The notes under the pieces are model-generated. The model was not told the DNA's origin, did no database searches, and saw only the letters and a list, made by a program, of their open reading frames with translations. DNA of 64,000 nucleotides, from assembly GCF_040050925.1 (NCBI RefSeq), contig NZ_CP157390.1, positions 1,178,001 through 1,242,000 of the forward strand. The letters run 5' to 3'. Position 1 is the first letter of the stretch; the number at the start of each line of letters is the position of its first letter. This document shows, one piece after another, positions 17,114 to 24,111 of this stretch. This stretch comes from Leifsonia sp. NPDC080035 (GTDB lineage: Bacteria > Actinomycetota > Actinomycetes > Actinomycetales > Microbacteriaceae). Both the position numbers and the translations under genes were made by a program.

Positions 17114-17587
17114 TCACACCAGGAACAGCGTCGCGCACAGCAGCGCGATCGCGAGGCCGAGGAGGGTCGCCCGCAGCGGAATGATCGACTCCCAGCGGTC
17201 CTGCAGGGCGCGCGCGTTCGCGGGGGTCTCGCCCGAAGCCGCGGCGGCGGTGAGGACAGCGTTGATGGGCTTGGCGATCCTCGCGAAGAGCAGCAGCCAG
17301 ACGAGCAGCAGCACGAGACCGGTCGCGGCGAGGACGCCCGCCCACGGCGAGACGCCGAGGAAGGCGAGCGCGACGGTCGCCGCGGTGGCGATCGTGCCGC
17401 CGATGCCGATGACGGGGAAACGGCGGTCGCCGTAGTAGTGGCCACGGCCGACGATGCGGACCATCGTGCGGTCGTCGAGCTCGGCGTAGACCGCGCGCTG
17501 GACGACGGCGACGCTCATGTCGGTGCCGAAGATGACGGCGAGGCTGAGGATGGCGAGGATGGCGGTGATGCCGATGGCGATGGACAT
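17114..17587 (-). CDS. DUF1772-like integral membrane protein
   Basis: A 157-residue protein with four predicted membrane helices (for example ITAILAILSLAVIFG and GVLAATGLVLLLVWLLLF). The C-terminal LQDRWESIIPLRATLLGLA fits the DUF1772 (anthrone oxygenase-like) pattern. The ATG at 17587 follows GGAGAAG at 2-5 nt; an earlier in-frame start exists but has no ribosome binding site. It is divergent from a TetR gene across two operators and is probably that regulator's target. The function is unknown. Confidence 0.8.
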   Translation of the reverse strand: MSIAIGITAILAILSLAVIFGTDMSVAVVQRAVYAELDDRTMVRIVGRGHYYGDRRFPVIGIGGTIATAATVALAFLGVSPWAGVLAATGLVLLLVWLLLFARIAKPINAVLTAAAASGETPANARALQDRWESIIPLRATLLGLAIALLCATLFLV

Positions 17588-17627
17588 TTCTTCTCCGATC
17601 GAGTGGACACGGGCCGTGTCGCATGGT

Positions 17628-17658
17628 GTTAGCAACGCTAACTGTTAGCGGTGCTAAT
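17628..17658. promoter_or_regulatory. Double TetR operator (two GTTAGC-N3-GCTAAY sites)
   Basis: Two adjacent palindromes, GTTAGC-AAC-GCTAAC (17628-17642) and GTTAGC-GGT-GCTAAT (17644-17658), fill the divergent promoter region between the membrane protein gene (17587) and the TetR gene (17667). They end only 9 bp before the TetR start codon. Confidence 0.8.
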
Positions 17659-17666
17659 GTAGCCGC

Positions 17667-18239
17667 ATGCCACGTTCAGCGCAAGACTCCGAACGATTCG
17701 TCGAACGCGAGGCCCGCATCATCCGGACCACCCGGGAGATCGCCGAGCGCGAGGGCTGGCCCGCGGTGACCGTCCGCCGGCTCGCCGAGGAGATCGGCGT
17801 CAGCCAGCCGATCCTGTACCGGCACTTCCCCGGCGGCCGCGACGACATCGTCGGACGGGTCGTCATGGCGGGCTACGCGGAGCTTGCGACAGCCATGGAG
17901 GTCGGCGGGGACGGACCCGGCGCCCTCCCCGCACTCATCGCCGCCTACCTCGACTTCGCCCGCGCGCATCCATCGACGTACGAAGCGATGGCGTCCGCGC
18001 GCAGCGGCATCGCATTCGCCTCCGACGACACCCCCGAGGTGCTCCGGCGCGGGTTCGAGCTGCTCACGCGCGCCGTGGGCGGGGTCGACGCGAGGGACCG
18101 CGCGGTGCGCGCGGAGCTGCTGTGGAGCACGCTGCACGGCATCAGCCAGCTGGCAGCGCACGGCCGGTTGGACGCGGATCTCGACGGCGAGCGGGAGGAG
18201 GCCGTGGCCTCGCTGTTCCGGCGAGGCGCCTCCGCCTAA
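17667..18239 (+). CDS. TetR-family regulator
   Basis: A 190-residue repressor. The HTH is at about residues 10-57 (ARIIRTTREIAEREG; VTVRRLAEEIGVSQPILYRHF). The C-terminal half has the pattern LLWSTLHGISQLAAHGRL, typical of a WHG-type ligand domain. It faces the DUF1772-like gene across two GTTAGC...GCTAAC palindromes, so autoregulation and control of that gene are likely. The start 9 bp after the second operator suggests a very short leader. Confidence 0.9.
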   Translation: MPRSAQDSERFVEREARIIRTTREIAEREGWPAVTVRRLAEEIGVSQPILYRHFPGGRDDIVGRVVMAGYAELATAMEVGGDGPGALPALIAAYLDFARAHPSTYEAMASARSGIAFASDDTPEVLRRGFELLTRAVGGVDARDRAVRAELLWSTLHGISQLAAHGRLDADLDGEREEAVASLFRRGASA

Positions 18240-18241
18240 TT

Positions 18242-18253
18242 TACCAATCGGTA
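18242..18253. promoter_or_regulatory. TetR-type operator 1 upstream of SDR gene
   Basis: TACCAATCGGTA, symmetric except at one pair. The same pattern (ACCGATCGGT-like) recurs at 18293-18308 and 19100-19111. Confidence 0.65.
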
Positions 18254-18292
18254 CATATTTGCGTTTCCTCGGTCCGAGGGCTATCTTCATTT

Positions 18293-18308
18293 TGTACTGA
18301 CCGATACA
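18293..18308. promoter_or_regulatory. TetR-type operator 2 upstream of SDR gene
   Basis: TGTACTGACCGATACA, arms TGTA/TACA with an internal ACCGAT half-site shared with the sites at 18242 and 19100. It ends 18 bp before the SDR start. Confidence 0.65.
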
Positions 18309-18326
18309 GATTTGGAGATGGCAGTC

Positions 18327-19073
18327 ATGGGAGAGCTTCAGGGCAAGACGGCGCTGGTCACCGGCGGCACCTCGGGGATCGGGCTGGCGGTCGCCCGCCG
18401 GTTCGCGGCGGAGGGCGCGCACGTGATCGTGACCGGTCGCAACCGGGAGAAGCTGGAGGCGGTCGCGGCGGAGCTGGGCGACGCGGCGACGACGGTCGCG
18501 GCCGACGTCTCGTCGCCGGACGAGCTGGATGCGCTGTTCGCGGTGGTCGCCGAGCGCGGCGACGGCCTCGACGTGGTCTTCGCGAACGCCGGCGGCGGGG
18601 AGTTCGCTGCACTCGAGGACATCAGCTGGGCGCACTTCACCGACACGTTCGAGTCCAATGTCGGGGGCACGGTGTTCACGGTCCAGAAGGCGCTGCCCTA
18701 CCTCCACAGCGGCTCCTCGGTGATCCTCACCGGGTCGAACATCGACGTGAAGGGCAGCCCGTCGTTCAGCGTCTACGCCGCATCCAAGGCGGCCATCCGC
18801 AGCTTCGCGCGCAGCTGGGCGGCGGAGCTCGTCGGCCGCGGCATCCGCGTCAACGCGATCGCACCGGGACCGATCGCGACACCGGGGCTGAGCGCGCTGG
18901 CGACGCCGGAGCAGGCGGAGGCGCTTCTCGACGGGCTCGCTGCCGGCGTCCCGATGAAGCGCCTCGGTGCGCCTGCGGAGATCGCCGAGGCGGTGCTCTA
19001 CCTGGCGTCCGACCGCAGCTCGTACGTGACCGGGTCGGAGCTGTACATCGACGGCGGCGCGAGCCAGATCTGA
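18327..19073 (+). CDS. Short-chain dehydrogenase/reductase
   Basis: A 248-residue classical SDR. The cofactor motif is TGGTSGIG near residues 13-20, with Arg in VTGRNREK suggesting NADPH. NAGG and the catalytic set Ser in ILTGS and YAASK complete the active site, followed by NAIAPGPIATPG and the C-terminal YIDGGASQI. The ATG at 18327 has GGAG 9 nt upstream. It probably reduces or oxidises a small carbonyl compound. Two operator copies in its promoter and one before the TetR gene downstream make it that regulator's target. Confidence 0.92.
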   Translation: MGELQGKTALVTGGTSGIGLAVARRFAAEGAHVIVTGRNREKLEAVAAELGDAATTVAADVSSPDELDALFAVVAERGDGLDVVFANAGGGEFAALEDISWAHFTDTFESNVGGTVFTVQKALPYLHSGSSVILTGSNIDVKGSPSFSVYAASKAAIRSFARSWAAELVGRGIRVNAIAPGPIATPGLSALATPEQAEALLDGLAAGVPMKRLGAPAEIAEAVLYLASDRSSYVTGSELYIDGGASQI

Positions 19074-19099
19074 GCAGCCGCCGCGGGTGGCGTATTGTG

Positions 19100-19111
19100 T
19101 TCCGATCGGTA
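19100..19111. promoter_or_regulatory. TetR autoregulatory operator
   Basis: TTCCGATCGGTA, 27 bp before the TetR start, shares CGATCGGTA-like symmetry with the two sites before the SDR gene. Confidence 0.65.
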
Positions 19112-19137
19112 TGCAATCGACGGCGGAAGGACGACAC

Positions 19138-19737
19138 ATGACCGCGACCCGCGGCAGGCCCCGCGCGTTCGACCTCGACGCGGCGCTCGACAAAGCGATC
19201 GAGGTGTTCTGGCGTCAGGGCTACGAGGGCACGAGCCTGAGCGACCTGACCGACGCGATGGGTATCAACCGGCCGAGCCTCTACAACGCCTTCGGCAACA
19301 AGGAGGACACCTTCAAGCTCGCGGTCGACCGCTACGCCCGCGTCGACATGGCCTATGTGGACGCGGCGCTCGCGGCGCCGACGGCCTTCGAGGTGGCCGA
19401 GCGCTATCTGCACGACAACGCCGAGGCGGTGACGACCCGCGGCCGCCCACCCGGCTGCCTCTCGATCCAGGGCGGCCTCAGCGCATCCCCCGAGGACGAC
19501 CGCATCGTGCACTACCTCGCCGAACGCCGGGCCCTCGGCGAGGCCCGGTTCGCCGAGCGCTTCGCGCGCGCGATCGCCGAGGGCGATCTCGACGTGTCGG
19601 AGGACCCGGCGGAGCTCGCGAAGTACGTCAACACCGTCTCGGCCGGGCTCGCCGTCCAGGCGGCGGGCGGCGCGAGCAGAGCCGAGCTGCTGCGCGTTGT
19701 CGCTCGGGCGCTGCGCGCGTTCCCCGGCGCTCGGTAG
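19138..19737 (+). CDS. TetR-family regulator of the adjacent SDR
   Basis: A 199-residue TetR protein. It begins RGRPRAFDLDAALDKAIEVFW, here split, followed by EGTSLSDLTDAMGINRPSLY. That start and GCLSIQGGL in the ligand domain are typical of TetR repressors next to SDR enzymes that respond to electrophiles or quinones. The ATG at 19138 follows GGAAGGA. Three related palindromes (18242, 18293, 19100) indicate a small regulon of the SDR and itself. Its stop codon lies in an 18-bp tandem duplication. Confidence 0.92.
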   Translation: MTATRGRPRAFDLDAALDKAIEVFWRQGYEGTSLSDLTDAMGINRPSLYNAFGNKEDTFKLAVDRYARVDMAYVDAALAAPTAFEVAERYLHDNAEAVTTRGRPPGCLSIQGGLSASPEDDRIVHYLAERRALGEARFAERFARAIAEGDLDVSEDPAELAKYVNTVSAGLAVQAAGGASRAELLRVVARALRAFPGAR

Positions 19738-19765
19738 TCAGCCGGCGCTCGGTAGTCAGCCGGCG
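19724..19765. repeat. 18-bp tandem repeat across two gene ends
   Basis: The unit CCGGCGCTCGGTAGTCAG occurs at 19724-19741 and 19742-19759, followed by a partial copy CCGGCG. It carries the TAG of the TetR gene in the first copy, and the stop of the AHSA1 gene (minus strand, 19756-19758) lies in the second. Confidence 0.9.
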
Positions 19766-20238
19766 AGGATCTCGTCGACCTGGGTGAGCGCCTGGATCAT
19801 CCCCTCCTCCTGGCCCATCGCGAGCAGCTCGTCCATCTGCTCGACGCTCGCGAACTGGGAGAGGATCGTCATCCGGGTCCGCCCGTCGCGCTCCTCGAAC
19901 GACGCGGTCATGCGACCGGGGTCGCCGGGCGACGGGGCGCCGCCCTCCTCGGCGAAGCCATCGTCGATGACGACCCTGGTCGTCGGCTCGATCTCGATGA
20001 ACCGCCACCAGCCCCAGGCCTTCGAGCCGTCCGGGATCGACATGTAATACGTCGCGCGACCTCCCGGCTCGAACTCGAACACCTCGAACGTGGCCGGATA
20101 CCCGGGAGGTCCCCACCAGCGCTCCAGCTGGCGAGGGTCGGACCACAGCTGCCAGACCCGCTCGCGCGGCGCCGCGTACTCGGTCACGATGCTGAGCGTC
20201 AGCGCGTCCGCGTCCTTGGTGGATTCGATGAAGGTCAT
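19756..20238 (-). CDS. SRPBCC/AHSA1-domain protein
   Basis: A 160-residue protein of the Bet v1-like AHSA1 family: EYAAPRERVWQLWSDPRQLERWWGP at the start (read as two parts), then FEFEPGGRATYYM and a C-terminal helix MGQEEGMIQALTQVDEIL. These proteins bind small hydrophobic ligands. The ATG at 20238 overlaps the ArsR stop by 4 bp, a common ArsR-AHSA1 two-gene unit, so it is co-regulated with and probably controlled by that repressor. Confidence 0.9.
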   Translation of the reverse strand: MTFIESTKDADALTLSIVTEYAAPRERVWQLWSDPRQLERWWGPPGYPATFEVFEFEPGGRATYYMSIPDGSKAWGWWRFIEIEPTTRVVIDDGFAEEGGAPSPGDPGRMTASFEERDGRTRMTILSQFASVEQMDELLAMGQEEGMIQALTQVDEILAG

Positions 20239-20612
20239 CGGCCGTTCCTTTCGTGGGTGGGTGGGGCTTCGGTGCCGGGTGGACCCTCCGAGAGGATGCC
20301 CTCGATCGCGCGGTCGCGCTGCCGCCAGATCGCCTCGAACTCGTGGAGCAGCCGGGAGGCCCTGCGGATGGTCTCGGGATCGCCGCTGACAACCCGCTCG
20401 CGTCCGCGCGCGGTCTTCCGGACGAGCCCGGCCCGCTCGAGCACGGCCACGTGCTTCTGCACGGCGGCGAAGCTCATGTCGTAGCGCTCCGCGAGCTCGG
20501 TCACGGAGTGCTCCTCCCGCAGCGAGCGCGCGACGATGTCGCGCCGGGTCGCATCCGCCAGCGCCTGGAAGATGCGATCGACCTCTGCGTCCGTCAACTC
20601 TCGTACAACCAT
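20235..20612 (-). CDS. ArsR-family winged-helix regulator
   Basis: A 125-residue repressor: IFQALADATRRDIVARSL, then SVTELAERYDMSFAAVQKHVAVLE (recognition helix, split) and a wing with KTARGRERVV. No metal-binding Cys pair is seen, so the signal is probably not a metal. The ATG at 20612 is embedded in a 20-bp palindrome, and TAACGT lies 8 nt upstream, so the mRNA is likely leaderless and the repressor blocks its own promoter. Confidence 0.9.
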   Translation of the reverse strand: MVVRELTDAEVDRIFQALADATRRDIVARSLREEHSVTELAERYDMSFAAVQKHVAVLERAGLVRKTARGRERVVSGDPETIRRASRLLHEFEAIWRQRDRAIEGILSEGPPGTEAPPTHERNGR

Positions 20613-20622
20613 TTGGTTGTAC
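20603..20622. promoter_or_regulatory. Perfect palindromic operator over the ArsR start codon
   Basis: Arms GTACAACCA and TGGTTGTAC (9 bp each, perfect) flank TT. The ArsR start codon lies inside. A TANNNT -10 box (TAACGT on the minus strand, 20626-20621) overlaps its upstream edge, so binding would occlude the promoter. Confidence 0.85.
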
Positions 20623-20701
20623 GTTAGCGCGACGCACGGCCGAGCACAAGACTCAGGCCGCCGGTCTTGCCGTGCGCGCGTCGACGCAGTCGAATGTCCG
20701 C

Positions 20702-20986
20702 ATGAGAAACCGAACCGCCTCATCCCGCGCCGGGATGCCCGACATCCCACCGGCCGCGCGAGCATTTCTCGTGACGGCCGTCGCCTGGACCCTCGCCTGG
20801 AAGGGCGCGTCATTGTGGCGCGCAGCCAGGAACGGCAGCAAGCCGTGGTTCGTCACGCTGCTGCTCACCAACACCCTGGGCGCGCTCGACGCCGTCTACC
20901 TATTCGGGATCGACCGCCGCCACCGACGGGATGCGCGCACGCAACGCGCGCTCCCGACCGCGGCCGGTTTGGCCAATAACCATTGA
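20702..20986 (+). CDS. Small membrane protein (DUF5652-like)
   Basis: A 94-residue protein with a charged N-terminus and two hydrophobic segments (FLVTAVAWTLAWKG and FVTLLLTNTLGALDAVYLF). The spacing of Trp-Lys-Gly, ALW/SLW, WF and the NT-Y-L segment matches small DUF5652-type proteins. Function unknown. The start is uncertain: ATG 20702 is used, GTG 20672 and ATG 20735 are alternatives. It is divergent from the ArsR gene. Confidence 0.65.
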   Translation: MRNRTASSRAGMPDIPPAARAFLVTAVAWTLAWKGASLWRAARNGSKPWFVTLLLTNTLGALDAVYLFGIDRRHRRDARTQRALPTAAGLANNH

Positions 20987-21012
20987 CCGGGTAGTCTGGG
21001 CCGCAGCCTCAC

Positions 21013-21033
21013 ATCCCAGTGTTTAACTGGGAT
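21013..21033. other. Hairpin upstream of tRNA-Gly
   Basis: ATCCCAGT and ACTGGGAT form an 8-bp stem around GTTTA, 11 bp before the tRNA. TAACTGGG in it recurs at 21156-21163 just after the tRNA. Its role is unclear. Confidence 0.4.
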
Positions 21034-21044
21034 TCGCGGGCCGC

Positions 21045-21118
21045 GCGAGTGTAGTTCAATGGTAGAACCTCAGCTTCCCAAGCTGATAGCGCGGGTTCGA
21101 TTCCCGTCACTCGCTCCA
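21045..21118 (+). tRNA. tRNA-Gly (anticodon CCC)
   Basis: The cloverleaf is complete. The acceptor stem pairs GCGAGTG with CACTCGC, the D-arm reads TAGTTCAATGGTAGA, the anticodon stem-loop CAGCTTCCCAAGCTG has CCC, and the T-arm contains GGTTCGATTCC. CCA is encoded at 21116-21118. It decodes GGG glycine codons. tRNA 3' ends are common island attachment sites, and an AT-richer accessory region starts right after it, but I found no second copy of the tRNA 3' end at the far side. Confidence 0.97.
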
Positions 21119-21134
21119 TCTGTGAGTTCTCGTG

Positions 21135-21166
21135 TTAGTTGGGCTTTTCGCGGTCTAACTGGGCAT
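21135..21166. repeat. Left-end motifs of the island
   Basis: TTAGTTGGGC (21135-21144) and CTAACTGGGCAT (21155-21166) resemble the complement of the right-end repeats (CTAGTTGGGCATT), as expected for imperfect terminal inverted repeats with internal copies. Confidence 0.5.
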
Positions 21167-21318
21167 GGGCAGGGCAGGACATGTGCGTCGCCGCACCACA
21201 AGCCCTGGCATCCGGTGCTCGCTCGAGGACGTGCGCGCACCATGCAGGCTCCTACGACGACACGTCACTCTTACGTGTTCATTCCGTGATGGCGTGGTCC
21301 CAATAGCGCGGCTTGGAC

Positions 21319-22101
21319 CTACTTTTCTCCATCTTCGGGATTGGTGGGCACGAGCGTGAAACGCCACAGTGGGAGTTCGTCATCACGGAAATCGTGGGGC
21401 AGCAGGGTGATCAGTGTTCCGGGCTCCACGTTAAGGTCCAAGGCGGTGTACCCCCGCGGACCATTCGTCGACGACTCGAATAGCCGCGAGTACATCGACG
21501 ACAGGGAGCCGACGATGCCGAATCCCTGCCTGCTTTCCTCAGGCGGGGACGATGTCCAGCGCAACTCGGTGACCCTTCCGTCCACGGCCATCACGTGCTC
21601 GTCTTGTTCCCAGCCTCCATACATCATGAAGAACCACACAATGCGGCGAGCTTCCGGCGACGTCACGAGGGTACCGCCGCTGTAGAGGTGAACGGCACCA
21701 ATGGTGAATGGCGCCTCGCCCTCCTCGTTGATTCCGGTCGGCGTCCCAGGTGCAGGCAAGAAAGATGCCTCCAAGGGGGCACGTACGCCGATGGATTGAT
21801 CCCCGATCATGGCGAGTTTGTTCTTGAAGATCGCATCTCGCACGCTGATCCGGTAACCGCCCCCAGGACCTTCGACCAGGTCATTTCCAGACACCAATAG
21901 CCACATCGGAAAATCGGCGATGTAGATGGCGATGAAGACCTCCGCCCCGTACATCTCACCGAACCGTTGCATCCGCTTCACTTCTGCGGAACCAAACTTG
22001 ATCAGTTTCTCCAGGGACGGCTCCTGCAGTTGCACATCCTTCACGTCAACGAGTATCCGCTGACCGTCCCGCAGATGCAGAAAGAAGTCAGGCGCCTTCA
22101 C
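21319..22101 (-). pseudogene. PD-(D/E)xK nuclease-like gene, 5' end missing
   Basis: About 260 residues look genuine, from VKAPDFFLHLRDGQRILVDVKD onward (read as PDFF and LVDVKD). PDF with an Asp, then VDVK, is the core of a PD-(D/E)xK nuclease, followed by FGEMYGAEVFIAIYIADFPMW, also common in such folds, and a long unrecognised C-terminal region. Upstream of 22101 the frame stays open to 22308, but there it is antisense to a zinc-ribbon fragment with clear coding signature on the plus strand. The true N-terminus has therefore been lost by rearrangement. A GTG at 22101 could still start translation. Likely an inactive former restriction or defence nuclease. Confidence 0.55.
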
Positions 22102-22106
22102 CGAGC

Positions 22107-22365
22107 CGGCTACCAATGCTCGGTGTGCTCGCGGCGCCGTCTCGTCGCCGGCGTCAATGACGTCGCCACCGAGAACCCGGTGCTCGTGAAGGAGTGGCAC
22201 CCCTACCTGAACTACCCGAAGACACCAGACGCGATCTTCCCAGGCACCGAGAAGTACTACTGGAAGTGCCGGGCGGCGGGCCACAATACCCACCAGTCGA
22301 TCCCGCACCGGCTCAAGTCGAAGGGATGCACGGAGTGCACGCCGGAGGAGCGGATCCTACGGTAG
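22107..22365 (+). pseudogene. Zinc-ribbon (treble-clef) domain remnant
   Basis: An 85-codon open fragment ending at TAG 22363. It reads CSVC, then GVNDVATENPVLVKEWHP, then WKCRAAGH and CTEC, the Cys-pair and GvNDlAT...P.L..EWhp pattern of DUF4379-type treble-clef zinc ribbons. These usually occur as repeats before a nuclease domain. No start or upstream repeats exist here; the fragment abuts the truncated nuclease on the other strand. It is a leftover of a larger gene. Confidence 0.7.
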
Positions 22366-22417
22366 TTCTGATAGCCCACGCGGAGGCGTAGCGGAGCCAC
22401 CGTAGAACGCCTGCCCG

Positions 22418-23350
22418 TTATGCGAGGTCGAAGAGCGGTGGATCTTCAGCGTCGGCGTGTCTTACGAATCTGTATGTCGACCTGACCGGCCCGGATCCCA
22501 CTCGGTCCATAGCCGATTCGCGCCGAACCATGATGTCGACCCGCTCGCCCAGTCCGAATCGCGGAGATCTCAAGTCTTCCGCCTCTACGATGACCTTATA
22601 CTTCGGGCGTCCCGATGCCGGAGTGATCGTGACGATGCCAGATATGTCGAGTGCGGTGATCATACCTTGCAGGCGGTCGGCGTCGAACTGGAGCGAAGTT
22701 GAGAAAAGCTCCTGCGCGTACTCTTGGCCAACCTGCGACAGCCGCGATGAGCGCCGGTGTGATTCAGCTGACCACCATCGAGTCGAGAGCTCAACTTTGT
22801 AGCTCTCGAGCGCGTGCACGAGTTGCTTGGCCTGACGCAGCAACCCTTGTTCCGTGCCGTATCGGCGGGCGATCTCCGTTGCAGGCGCACGTCGCTCGAA
22901 GAGATTATGAAGGTCTAGGACCTTGAGCACAGCTTCGTCTATAGGAGATAGGTCATAGCCAAGCTGATCCGCGCGGGGGAGGCGCTTCGCCGATGCAGGC
23001 CGAAAGTGTAGAACGACACTCCCGGCGCTTACTCCGACCAAACCTAGGCGAGACTCCGCCCGTGCAGAAGGAGGGGTGGCAAGTTCTACCTCTCGAGTCA
23101 ATGGTCCGACGATTTCGTTCTGCATTTCAGCCGAAATCCAGCCGTCACGAACGGCTTCGCCCGATAGGCGAACCAGCCACAACGAGGACGACGCGAGACT
23201 CGGATCCAAGCGCGCGGCGCTCTCCATCCGAGAGTCCCATATGAGGTCATCGAGCGAATCGGTCGGCTCCGTAATGCTCTCAAGTAGGCGGCGGGACCGA
23301 AACTTGCGCTCCGGATCCTGGTCCAAGATCTGCCGGAGGTCGTCTTTCAC
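22418..23350 (-). CDS. Uncharacterised island protein, partner of NTase
   Basis: A 310-residue soluble protein that I do not recognise. The GTG at 23350 overlaps the stop of the NTase gene and follows a near-perfect ribosome site (GGAGGTGAT). The central part (DLSPIDEAVLKVLDLHNLF, TEIARRYGTEQGLLRQAKQLVHAL) is helical and may contain a winged-helix-like segment. The C-terminal third is beta-rich (GIVTITPASGRPKYKVIVEAED, split). No signal peptide, membrane helix or catalytic motif is apparent. Strict coupling to the nucleotidyltransferase suggests a functional pair, for example effector and modifier, but this is inference. Confidence 0.75.
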   Translation of the reverse strand: MKDDLRQILDQDPERKFRSRRLLESITEPTDSLDDLIWDSRMESAARLDPSLASSSLWLVRLSGEAVRDGWISAEMQNEIVGPLTREVELATPPSARAESRLGLVGVSAGSVVLHFRPASAKRLPRADQLGYDLSPIDEAVLKVLDLHNLFERRAPATEIARRYGTEQGLLRQAKQLVHALESYKVELSTRWWSAESHRRSSRLSQVGQEYAQELFSTSLQFDADRLQGMITALDISGIVTITPASGRPKYKVIVEAEDLRSPRFGLGERVDIMVRRESAMDRVGSGPVRSTYRFVRHADAEDPPLFDLA

Positions 23351-23913
23351 AGAATCACCTCCAAGTACCCGCGGTCCGCCACAGAAGCCGGAGGCGTTGG
23401 GGGCCCCTTCGGACCTGGCGGCCTCCGTCGACCCCACCAGCTGTCGAGTCCACCGCGGGATGCAAGCAAGACCTGCTCATCCGGAGAAAGTCGCTCAGGA
23501 AGTAGCGTCGAAGCGATGCTACGCCAAGGAATCGCGAAAGGCTCCACGCGATACAGCGCTGAGACCGCTGCTCTCTGACCTATGAGCTTCTTCACCGAGC
23601 CGACGCCCGGACGCCCCGCGGCTGCACGCAGCTCGACTTCGTCGTACAGCGGCGATATGTCCAAGTCGCTCGGGTTGAGCTTCGCCGATATGAAGCTGCC
23701 TCCGCACCAAATCCCCCGCAGGAGTTCGACGCCAAGCTGCGTCTCAGCATCGCTCCAAGCCTGGAGATAATCCAGGAAACCCTGCCACACGACCGGACGA
23801 GTGAAGGACAGGCGAAACTCGGATGCACGTACGAAACGCTCGCCTATCTCGCCGATGGTTGCGGCGTACCTGCCTGGCGGAAGGTGCCCCTCGGTCGAAA
23901 GACTTGGGATCAC
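23347..23913 (-). CDS. DUF6932-like nucleotidyltransferase-fold protein
   Basis: A 188-residue protein. GHLPPGRYAATIGEIGERFV at the start and CGGSFISAKLNPSDLDI near residue 70 match the DUF6932 pattern; GSF followed by DLD is the GS...DxD signature of minimal nucleotidyltransferases. Such proteins often act in toxin-antitoxin or defence modules by adding nucleotides to a partner or tRNA. The start codon is GTG at 23913 with only a weak ribosome site. It is first in a two-gene operon, divergent from the TOPRIM gene. Confidence 0.7.
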   Translation of the reverse strand: MIPSLSTEGHLPPGRYAATIGEIGERFVRASEFRLSFTRPVVWQGFLDYLQAWSDAETQLGVELLRGIWCGGSFISAKLNPSDLDISPLYDEVELRAAAGRPGVGSVKKLIGQRAAVSALYRVEPFAIPWRSIASTLLPERLSPDEQVLLASRGGLDSWWGRRRPPGPKGPPTPPASVADRGYLEVIL

Positions 23914-24111
23914 GAGTTACGCCAACGGGCCTGACGCGCGTGCATTCATTCAGGCAAGCAGCGGTATCCACAGCGCGCAAGCTTCGTCCTACCCCCAATC
24001 GGGGTGGGGCTTCAGCGCTCGGTCCCATATCGGCCGCGTCCATTGCCTAGGCACGGACTAGAATCCATCGTCCGCATGTCTCGAGGAGTTAACTGGAGAG
24101 GAGGAAGCTAC

